Below, piece by piece: positions 38,077 through 45,773 of a stretch of 64,000 nt of DNA. The translations under genes and the position numbers were made by a program. This stretch comes from DASPSM01 sp963800135. Its GTDB lineage: Bacteria > Planctomycetota > Planctomycetia > Planctomycetales > Planctomycetaceae. Within the stretch, counting starts at the first letter, position 1; each line of letters opens with the position of its first letter. The notes beneath the pieces were generated by a model. That model had not been told where the DNA came from. It searched no databases and saw nothing but the letters and a program-made list of their open reading frames with translations. Location of the stretch: assembly GCA_963800135.1 (NCBI GenBank), contig CAWCZR010000020.1, forward strand, positions 1 to 64,000. The letters run 5' to 3'.

Positions 38077-38859
38077 TCGGCTGGCTCCGTCGCCGCCGCA
38101 GACGTCGCCTTGGGGCTCGGCCGCTACCGCCGGCATGGCGAGCGTTCCTGGCCACCAACTTCGCCCAGTACGCGTGGCTCGCCGCGGAGGACCGCGCGCG
38201 GCTCGACGCGCTCGACGCAAATCCTCGTCGCCGAAAAGAACTGGGAAGGCTGCAACGGCCTGACGATGCGAGAGGAGATCAAGGTCACGATCGCCGCGCA
38301 GGCCGGGCTGTTGGCGATCGGACTCCACGACGAATATTTCGAGTCGATTTATTCGGTGTTGGTCTACCCCAGCAGCTACGTGGCAAAGCAGACCGAGATG
38401 CAGCCCGGCGGCGTGGTGATCGAGAGCGATTCGCCTCGGCTGGGCGAGGCTTCATCGGTCGGGGCGATCGTGCTCTCCTGGCCCGACGTGCTCCGCAGTG
38501 GCCGCGTTCCCGACGACGGCGTGAACGTGGTGTTCCACGAGTTCGCCCACGCGCTCGACCTGCAGGGTCACGGGTTCGACGGTGCGCCGCTGTTGGAGAG
38601 CCGGGCCCAGTATCAGACGTGGTCCCAAATCATGACGGCGGAGTACCACCGCCTCATTCTGCGGACGCAGCACGGTCGACCGACGCTGCTCGATCCATAC
38701 GGCACGGTGAGCGAGGCCGAGTTCTTCGCGGTGGTGACCGAGTCGTTCTTCGAGCAGCCGCTCGCCATGCAGGAAGAGCACCCACAGCTCTACGACCTGT
38801 TTCGTAACTTCTTCCACCAGGACCCGGCCGAGCGTTTTCGTCGCGCTGGCTACCGCTAG
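38073..38859 (+). CDS. MtfA-like M90 zinc peptidase (one frameshift)
   Basis: About 261 residues. The first frame (MIGWLRRRRRRRLGARPLPP, FAQYAWLAAEDRARLDAL) breaks at about 38213, where one extra C in CTCGACG appears. The second frame continues TQILVAEKNWEGCNGLTMRE, IKVTIAAQAGLLAIGL, the zinc motif VFHEFAHALDLQ (HExxH) and EFFAVVTESFFEQPLAM, which supplies the third ligand. In E. coli MtfA interacts with the regulator Mlc; elsewhere the role is open. Overlaps the aldolase stop by 4 bp. Confidence 0.85.
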
Positions 38860-38905
38860 CGATCGCGACATAGGCCAGCGAGCTGACTGACGCGAGCTAG
38901 GTGGC

Positions 38906-39160
38906 TTACTTCAGCGAGTTGAGGTGTCGCGAGCCGACTTTCTTCTTGCCGCCGAACGGCGACCAGCCCTTCTTCTGACCCCCCTTGGAGTTGGGGGTCA
39001 TGATCGAGCCCTGGCCGCCCGTTTTGGGCGAGATCGCGGACGGGGACGGGCGGCGCGTCGGGATGGGCAGGACTGGCGCCCGGGCGAGGGTCGCTGATTC
39101 GTCCATGAACAGGGCTGCCGTCACGAGCAGGGCGGCTGCCGCCCGAGTTGCGATGCGCAT
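38906..39160 (-). CDS. Small exported hypothetical protein
   Basis: 84 residues. N-terminal signal peptide (RAAAALLVTAALFMDESATL then ARA). The mature part is short, rich in Gly, Lys, Ser and Pro (SIMTPNSKGGQKKGWSPFGG), and basic. No family recognised. It is divergent from the ABC-2 permease gene that follows and convergent with the M90 peptidase. Confidence 0.55.
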   Translation of the reverse strand: MRIATRAAAALLVTAALFMDESATLARAPVLPIPTRRPSPSAISPKTGGQGSIMTPNSKGGQKKGWSPFGGKKKVGSRHLNSLK

Positions 39161-39449
39161 GGGGACATTTCCTGGGGTGCTGTTAAGGTGTTATCGGCAA
39201 GCTGTACGGGCTGAATCGAGGGATTTCCCGGCCGAATCCCAGAAAGGCCACTTTTCTCTCAAGCCGATCGCCACCAGCGGGGGAAATTCGGCCGACGCGG
39301 ACGGGCTGACGCCCAAACTGGCATTGCAGAGCCTCTGGGGAGGCCGGCTTGAATGGTCTGTCCGCCTCGGCTACGGTTGGCCTAAGAGTTCTTTTTGCGG
39401 GCCGTTCGTTCACCCGCGATCCAGTGAGCCGCGAGCCGGGAGAGTTTCA

Positions 39450-41211
39450 TTGTTTGCCGGTCCGATTTTCAGCCGCGAAGCACTGACTTCGCCGCGTCAG
39501 CTGAAGCATTTTCTCATCCGCTCCGGCTATGTGGCCGCCCTGTTTGTGCTGATGTACACCGCAATGCAGGCGATGTTCGGCTGGCAGCAGGTCCGCAGCT
39601 TTGGCGACGTGGCACGCTTCGGCAGTCTCGTCTTTCAGATCTTCTGCATTGTACAGCTCTCGCTCGTTTTGTTCTTCGCGCTCTTGTTTGCGGCGAGCGG
39701 CGTGGCCCAGGAGAAGGACCGGCAGACGCTGATCCTGCTCTTGATGACCGACCTCCGCGATTACGAGCTGGTGTTTGGCAAACTGTTTGCCAGCCTGCTG
39801 ATGGTGATGGCGCTGATCGTCGTGTCGATCCCCGTGCTGTTTTTCGTCTCGCTGTTGGGGGGCACGGGTACCGACCAGGTGATTTGGGCGCTCGTGATCT
39901 GCGTCGCGTCGGCGCTGCCGGCCGGCAGCTGGGGACTGCTCGTGGCCTATTGGCGCGAGAAAACGTTCCAGACGCTCGCCGTAACCGTGCTAGGGTTTGT
40001 CATTTTCCTTGGGCTGGTCGAAGGCATCGTGGCCGCGCTGCCCGCCGGTTCGGCGGCCGCCCATTGGATCGGTCTGCTCGATCCGTATCGCGTCCTCTTC
40101 TCGATCCTTGATGCGCTCGAGCGCCCATCACGGGCTGACCACCGCCCACGTCGCCTCGTGGGACTTCTTGCTCGTGATGGCAATTGTGGCGGTGGTGATC
40201 AACGGCATCACTCTGCTGCGGCTGCGTGTTTGGAATCCGTCGCGTACCTTCTTCGCCGCTGCCATGATGCCCGAGGACGAAGCTCAAACGGCCGACGGCA
40301 AAGTCCGCGCCGCGCGCCCGGTGGCACAGACGCGGCGAATCTGGGCCAACCCGGTCGTGTGGCGGGAAATCTGCACGAAGGCCTACGGCCGCAAGATCCT
40401 GGCCATCAAGGCGGCTTACGTCGTGATGGCGGTGATGATCGGCTATCTGGTGAGCCGTCACCCGGCCTCCGGCGAGTTGGTGCTGGGGATGATTACGCCT
40501 AGCGGCGTGGCCTTCGTCGGCCTGTGCCTGATCAGCCTGATCATCATCAACGCCCAGGCCGTCACCGCCTTCACGTCCGAACGGGACGGCAAGACGCTCG
40601 AGCTGTTGCTGATGACCGACGTCTCCGCGAAAGAGTTCATTTACGGCAAGCTGGGCGGCATCCTTTACAACACGAAGGAGCTAATCCTCATTCCGCTCGC
40701 CCTGGCCGGCTACGTCGCGTGGCTGGGGGGAACGGTCACCGTCGAGACGTTTCTGTACGTGGTGATCGGCTTTGCCGTGCTGGTGCTGTTCGCGGCGATG
40801 CTCGGCCTGCATTCCGGGTTGAGCTTTGACCGGTCGCGGACGGCGATCGCCAACAGCCTGGGAACGATCTTCTTCCTGTTCATCGGCATCTTCATCTTCA
40901 TGCTGTTGTTGGTGGAGGCCCGCTCGTCGTTTGCCCAGCAGTTCGCCAGCTTCCTGGTGTTCATCCTGGCCGGCAGTATCGCCCTTTACGCGTCGTTGTC
41001 GCATCGCAACCCGTCGGGAGCGCTGATGCTGGCGGCCGGCGCGCTGCCGTTTCTGACGTTTTACGCCATCACGGAATTCCTGCTGCAGGGGTCGCTGGGC
41101 GTCTGCTTCGCCATCGCTATCGCCTACGGTTTTACGACGCTGGCGATGCTGGTCCCCGCCGTCAGCGAATTCGACGCCTCGCTGGGCCGCACAACGCTCA
41201 ACAACACGTAA
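39450..41211 (+). CDS. ABC-2-type transporter permease, duplicated halves (one frameshift)
   Basis: About 587 residues. The upstream open frame is intergenic, so TTG 39450 (LFAGPIFSREALTSPRQL) is the likeliest start. Two related membrane modules are present, each with a repeat of the type KDRQTLILLLMTDLRDYELV (first) and RDGKTLELLLMTDVSAKEFI (second), typical of ABC-2 permeases. More than ten hydrophobic segments. Near 40122 (GAGCGCCCATCAC) a small indel changes frame; the second frame resumes HHGLTTAHVASWDFLLVMAI. No ATP-binding subunit is adjacent. Substrate unknown. Confidence 0.8.
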
Positions 41212-41326
41212 CCCGAGACGCGACGCGGCCGGCGGATTGGCGCCGGGTCGATCTGCGCCGGGGCGATTGGCCGAGCGTTGATTTGGCGCGCCTCATCGGC
41301 CATTCTTCATCCGCACGTTGTTTCTC

Positions 41327-41364
41327 GCGGACACTGTTTTGATAATGGGCGGACACGGTTTTGA
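41327..41364 (+). promoter_or_regulatory. Two direct repeats upstream of the CNNM pair
   Basis: GCGGACACTGTTTTGA (41327-41342) and GCGGACACGGTTTTGA (41349-41364) differ at one base and are 22 bp apart, about two helical turns. They lie 107 bp before the first CNNM gene. The spacing would allow a regulator to bind both on one face of the helix. Inference only. Confidence 0.3.
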
Positions 41365-41470
41365 ACTGGGGTGATTTGCGTGGCGGGCAGCCCTCAATGG
41401 CACCTCGCGTACTAACAGTTGACGCTGCCAGCCCGAATCTCGAACTGGAAGGTACGGTTCGCCACTCGCG

Positions 41471-42757
41471 ATGAGCGAATTCCTGCATTCGACGGACCGT
41501 TGGCTCGCAGGCCTTGTGGCCATGCTGGCGTTGATGGCCCTCAGTGCGTTCCTGTCCGCCAGCGAGACGGCCCTCTTCTTTCTTTCGCACGACGAAATCC
41601 GCGCCTTCCGCGTGGGGCGTCCTCGCGAACGGGCGGCCGCCTCGCTCTTGGCCGACCCCGACCGCGTGCTCACCGGCATCCTCTTCTGGAACCTGGTCGT
41701 CAACCTGCTCTATTTCGCCGTTAGCATCGTCGTTTCCGAGCGGCTCTTGACCGCCGACTTGCGAACGGCGGCCGCCGTGTTCGGTTTCGTGTCGCTGATC
41801 GCGCTCTTGCTCTTCGGCGAAGTTGTGCCGAAGGTGGCGGCCGCGCTCTTTCGGCGTCGAGTGGCGCCGCTGGTCACGCTGCCGATCGTCGCCATGATTC
41901 GGCTGCTCGACCCCGCGCTCCCTTTCTTTCGCGGGCTGACGCGGATTGCCCGGCGGACGTTTCTGCCGCACATCCATCAAGAGCCCTATCTCAGCCCCGA
42001 AGATCTCGAGAACGCGGTCAACGTCTCCGACCTGAGCGAGGAAATGATCCGCCAGGAGAAACAGATCCTGCACAACATCCTCGACCTGTCGGACATCACG
42101 GCCGAGGAAGTGATGCGGCCGCGGGGCACCTACCCGACGTGCCGGACTCCGGTCCGCGTGCTGGATCTGGCGTCGCGGATGCCGGACAGCGACTACGTGG
42201 CCGTCGTCCGCGAAGGGAGCGACGACGTCGAGGCGGCCATCGCCTTGTCGAGCTATTCGATGATTTCCGGGGAGCACCTCGCGGAGGGGGCAGAAGATGT
42301 TGTGCACGTGCCCTGGTGCGCCAAGTTGGGGGCCGTGCTGACGCTCTTGCGAGAGCAGGTTGTCAGCGTCGCGTCGGTCGTCAACGAATTTGGGGAGACC
42401 ATCGGCATGCTCACGTACGACGACATCCTCAACACCGTCTTGATCCCCGAACCCGATCGCGCGGCCCGCGTGTTGTCGCGTCCCCCCGTGCTCGAGGTCG
42501 CTCCCGGCTGCTATCACGCCGAGGGGATTACGTCGCTACGGCACCTGGCCGGCCGGCTGGGCATTGATTACGACGCGGATGCCGACGCGCTGGTGACGCT
42601 CGCCGGCTTGCTGCAGGAAAAGCTCGAACACTTGCCCGCCGTCGGCGACGAGTGCTCTTGGCACGACTTCCGCATCCGCGTGATCGAAGTCTCGAAGCGT
42701 GGCCGGCTGCGGGCCATGCTCACCCGCGCGCAGCCCGCCCCGGAGGCGTCCGCATGA
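41471..42757 (+). CDS. CNNM-type transmembrane protein with CBS and CorC domains
   Basis: 428 residues. The N-terminal DUF21/CNNM membrane domain shows AFLSASETALFFLSHDEIRA and LTGILFWNLVVNLLYFAVSI, with LLFGEVVPKVAAALF. A cytoplasmic CBS pair follows (ITAEEVMRPRGTYP, EFGETIGMLTYDDILNTVL), then a C-terminal CorC_HlyC transporter-associated domain (YHAEGITSLRHLAGRLGIDY, VGDECSWHDFRIRVIEVSKR). Relatives act in Mg2+/Co2+ efflux; some are annotated hemolysin C without good reason. Overlaps the next paralogue by ATGA. Confidence 0.9.
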   Translation: MSEFLHSTDRWLAGLVAMLALMALSAFLSASETALFFLSHDEIRAFRVGRPRERAAASLLADPDRVLTGILFWNLVVNLLYFAVSIVVSERLLTADLRTAAAVFGFVSLIALLLFGEVVPKVAAALFRRRVAPLVTLPIVAMIRLLDPALPFFRGLTRIARRTFLPHIHQEPYLSPEDLENAVNVSDLSEEMIRQEKQILHNILDLSDITAEEVMRPRGTYPTCRTPVRVLDLASRMPDSDYVAVVREGSDDVEAAIALSSYSMISGEHLAEGAEDVVHVPWCAKLGAVLTLLREQVVSVASVVNEFGETIGMLTYDDILNTVLIPEPDRAARVLSRPPVLEVAPGCYHAEGITSLRHLAGRLGIDYDADADALVTLAGLLQEKLEHLPAVGDECSWHDFRIRVIEVSKRGRLRAMLTRAQPAPEASA

Positions 42758-43765
42758 GCGGCATGCTGCCCTACCTGGGGGCCCTTGCGCTGTTCGTCTT
42801 CGGCCTGCGGCTGGCTGCCTTTTTCAGCGGGGCCGAAACGGGCTTTTACCGCGCGAGCTATTTGCGGGTGAGCATCGATGCGCAGGCCGGCGATCCAATC
42901 GCCAAACGCATCCTCTGGTTCTGCCAGAATCCGACGAATTTCGTCGTGACTGCGCTCATCGGCAACAACGTCGCGCACTATCTGCTGACGGTCGCGGTGG
43001 GAATTGCCGCGGTTGAGGCGGGGCTGTCCGAGGGAATGGCGGTCGAGGTCGTCGCCACGCTGCTCATCGCGCCGTTCGTCTTCACCTTCGGCGAGCTGAT
43101 TCCCAAAAACCTCTATTACCGGGCGCCGCTCTGGCTCCTGCGGCGGAACGTCGGCTGGTTCGCGCTGTTTTATCGCTTGTTCCTGCCGATCAGTTTTCCC
43201 TTGATGGCGCTGACCCGCGTGTTGCAGCGCTTCAGCCGGACGGCCGCCAATCGGCCCGGACAACTGCTGGGGCGGGCGCGGCTGGTGCAAGTGCTCAGCC
43301 AGGGGCATCAAGAGGGGCTGCTGTTGGACGTGCAGCGCAAGCTGATCGAGGGAATGACGCATCTGGCCGTGCAATCGGTCCAGTCGTCGGTCACGCCGAC
43401 GAACCGGATTCTGGGCCTGGCGGAGAATGCGAGCCGGGAGGACGTGTTGAGTTTCGCCCGCCGCTACGGATTGACGAACGTGGCCCTCCGCCGCGCGAGC
43501 GAGCCCGACGCCTGGTTTGCCTACGTCCGTGTTGCCGACGTTTCGCTCACGCAGCGGCCGCTGACGGCGCTGGCCCGCACCATGCCTGTCATCGATGCGA
43601 ACGCCAGCAAGCTCGAAGCGCTGTTGACGTTGCGCGCAGGGAGCGGCCTACGGAATCGTGAAGTCGGGGCAGAAGGCGCTCGGCATGGCCAGCGACCACG
43701 GACTTTCCGAGCAGCTCTTCCGCGAGCCGCAAGCCGCGGGCGGACGCGGCGCGATTGCCCGCTAA
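42754..43765 (+). CDS. Second CNNM/CBS protein lacking the CorC domain (one frameshift)
   Basis: About 337 residues from ATG 42754. The CNNM membrane domain shows AAFFSGAETGFYRASYLRVS, PTNFVVTALIGNNVAHYLLT and FTFGELIPKNLYYRAPL. CBS-like sequence follows (SVTPTNRILGLAENASREDV, LSFARRYGLTNVALRRASE). Near 43635 one G too many (GCAGGGAGCG for GCAGGAGCG) shifts the frame; restored, it reads GAAYGIVKSGQKALGMASDH and ends at TAA 43765. Shorter than its partner, without a CorC domain. Probably a heteromeric or regulatory partner. Confidence 0.85.
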
Positions 43766-43794
43766 GCCCTGGTCCGACGGTCACCTGCCGGCCC

Positions 43795-43825
43795 GGCGAG
43801 CGGCGGGTGTCAGCCCGCCGGTTCT
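43795..43825 (+). repeat. REP-like unit, single copy
   Basis: Identical over 31 bases to 34930-34960, beginning GGCGAGCGGCGGGTGTCAGC. It lies 29 bp after the stop of the second CNNM gene. Here only one arm is present. Confidence 0.85.
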
Positions 43826-43861
43826 TTGATGCTCGTTCTTTGCTGCCCAGGCAAGCGACCC

Positions 43862-44185
43862 TCAGCTCACTTCAACTAATGGCCCAAATCCCGACTCGTC
43901 GCAGAATCCGAACATCGCCATCTCCTCGCAGTCGTCGAGGAGCGCCAGGCGAGGCGTGGAACGGCTCTCGGGCGCCCACGACTCGAGTTGGCTGTCGATG
44001 GCGGTCAGCCGTCGGGACAGTTCCTCGCGGCGACCGGCCCACCGGCTCTGCCACTGTGCGTAGAGCGTTTCATCGTCGGCTTCCCGCTGGATGCCCCGGC
44101 GGAGTACGGTCTGCAAGCGGATGAGCGAATCTTCGAGACGGGACCGCAATCGAGTCGGTCGGGCATCCAGCGGGATCGTCGGCAT
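43862..44185 (-). CDS. Hypothetical protein at the end of the flagellar/TPR block
   Basis: 107 residues from ATG 44185 (MPTIPLDARPTRLRSRLEDS); the longer open frame upstream is unlikely to be coding. Mostly alpha-helical with heptad-like Leu/Arg spacing (LIRLQTVLRRGIQREADDET, WAGRREELSRRLTAIDSQLE). The length would fit a small flagellar chaperone or export accessory, but no motif proves this. Same strand as fliS and the methyltransferase. Bases 44186-44453 upstream show nothing. Confidence 0.45.
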   Translation of the reverse strand: MPTIPLDARPTRLRSRLEDSLIRLQTVLRRGIQREADDETLYAQWQSRWAGRREELSRRLTAIDSQLESWAPESRSTPRLALLDDCEEMAMFGFCDESGFGPLVEVS

Positions 44186-44453
44186 GGAGGGCTCCGGCGG
44201 CGGTTTCGGAGTGAGTGCCAGGTGAAACGGGTCAAAATGCGTAAACTTAATCGACACGCATCCCTGGCGACTTGAGGGGACAGCGAAGCTTTGCGGGCAA
44301 ACATTCGCCGGAGGACCGCGCCCGCTGCGGGCAATCGTCACTTTCGGGTGCGCAGACCCTCGTCAATCGACTCGTCAGTCAGGACCCGGGCAATCGTTCC
44401 CGGGCGACTCTTCCGGACACCGCGCACGTGCGGCCGCCAACGGGGACTCTCCT

Positions 44454-45113
44454 TTAGCCGCGCTTCCAGGCCAGCCTCCAGTGGCGGTCGGTGGTCTGCT
44501 GAATGCAGGTTGGGGCGATGCCGAATTTGCCGGCCAGGCCGCGGATCTCTTCGAGCGTGAGCGCGGCGTGCAGCGACTCGGCGAACATTTTTTGCTGATG
44601 GGCGTCGGAGTCGCCGGCGTAGGCTTGGACCAGGTGCTTGAGATGTGACTCGGTGTCGGGCCGCAACAGATCGCGGACGAACAACAGTCCTCCCTGCGAT
44701 GCGACGACGCGGATCATCTCGGCCAGGCAGTCGGCCGGATGGGGGATGTGGTGGATGATGCTGTTGGACATCACTACGGGGAACGCGCCGTCGTCGAACG
44801 GCAGTCGCTTGGCGTCGACCAGTTTCAGCTCGATCGCGTCCGCAAGCCCCGCCTCCGCGACGTTTTTACCGCCGACGTCGAGCATCGACCGGGCCAAATC
44901 GACGGCGACCACGCGCCATTGATCGCCCCGCCGGCAGAGTTCGATCGGAATGAGCGCCGTGCCTGTGCCGACGTCGAGCACGCGCGTCGGGCCGTTTAAG
45001 CGCATCAGGTCGTCGACGAAGACTCGGTTCACCTCCGAATGATCCATCGTGTTGTAGCCGATGGCCTCTTCGTCGGTTTCCATGACCTCCGGTTCGAGAA
45101 TGCGTGGGATCAT
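44454..45113 (-). CDS. Class I SAM-dependent methyltransferase
   Basis: 219 residues. SAM-binding motif RVLDVGTGTALIPIELCRRG, acidic residue in VAVDLARSMLDVG, DAKRLPFDDGAFPVVMSNSI and HHIPHPADCLAEMIRV. Resembles UbiE/Methyltransf_11 enzymes. The substrate is not readable. Placed after fliD and fliS on the same strand, it may modify a flagellar or glycan substrate, but a metabolic role is equally possible. Confidence 0.85.
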   Translation of the reverse strand: MIPRILEPEVMETDEEAIGYNTMDHSEVNRVFVDDLMRLNGPTRVLDVGTGTALIPIELCRRGDQWRVVAVDLARSMLDVGGKNVAEAGLADAIELKLVDAKRLPFDDGAFPVVMSNSIIHHIPHPADCLAEMIRVVASQGGLLFVRDLLRPDTESHLKHLVQAYAGDSDAHQQKMFAESLHAALTLEEIRGLAGKFGIAPTCIQQTTDRHWRLAWKRG

Positions 45114-45279
45114 TGCCGCTGGCAGCCTGGGAGCGAGGGAGTCGAAGCGCGCGGCACCGCCGACGATCGGCTAGCGCTCTTGCACCGCGATAATACTCGG
45201 CCCCACGACCGAGCGAAACGGACGAATCGCAGCCGAGAGATCGCAGCTTGCCGGGCTGCAACTCGCCGATCGCGCGCGG

Positions 45280-45705
45280 TTACGAAGACCAGGAGTAGCC
45301 GGCCCCGCCTTCCGCTGGCGTGGCTGCTGCCGACTCTTGGGCCAGCCTTTTGCCCAGCGCCAGCCACGTTTCGCGATGGAGGCGCAGCACCGACAGCGCG
45401 TCGGCCAGACGCGCGGGGTCGTGCCGGCGTTGGGCCTGCCCCAGGGTTCGCTGAACGAACGCGAAGACCGCATTCAACTGCTCGACGACCTGTGGCTGCC
45501 GATTCGCTTTGAGGCCGGCCATCAGCTCAGAGACGCATTGGTTAGAGCGCTCGAGCTGAGCGTCGGACCGAACAAAGTCGCCGGCAAGCATGGCCGCTTC
45601 CGCCGATGTGGCGTAGCGAATCGCTCCGTCGATGACCAACAAGTGCAACTGGTGCGGGGTCGCGGTCAGGACTTTGGTTTCGAGATACTCGGTGGAAAAG
45701 GACAT
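45280..45705 (-). CDS. fliS: Flagellar export chaperone FliS
   Basis: 141 residues from ATG 45705 (MSFSTEYLETKVLTATPHQL). The signature YLETKVLTATPHQLHLLVID is the FliS start, followed by four helices (AIRYATSAEAAMLAGDFVRS, ERSNQCVSELMAGLKAN). FliS keeps flagellin unfolded and blocks its premature assembly. It lies 68 bp after fliD, the usual order. The C-terminal tail is Ala/Glu-rich. Confidence 0.9.
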   Translation of the reverse strand: MSFSTEYLETKVLTATPHQLHLLVIDGAIRYATSAEAAMLAGDFVRSDAQLERSNQCVSELMAGLKANRQPQVVEQLNAVFAFVQRTLGQAQRRHDPARLADALSVLRLHRETWLALGKRLAQESAAATPAEGGAGYSWSS

Positions 45706-45773
45706 CGCTTCGATTCCCTCCGTGGAATGCGGCGGCAATCGCTCGACCGCGCGGGCGGTCAGGCTGGGTTGGC

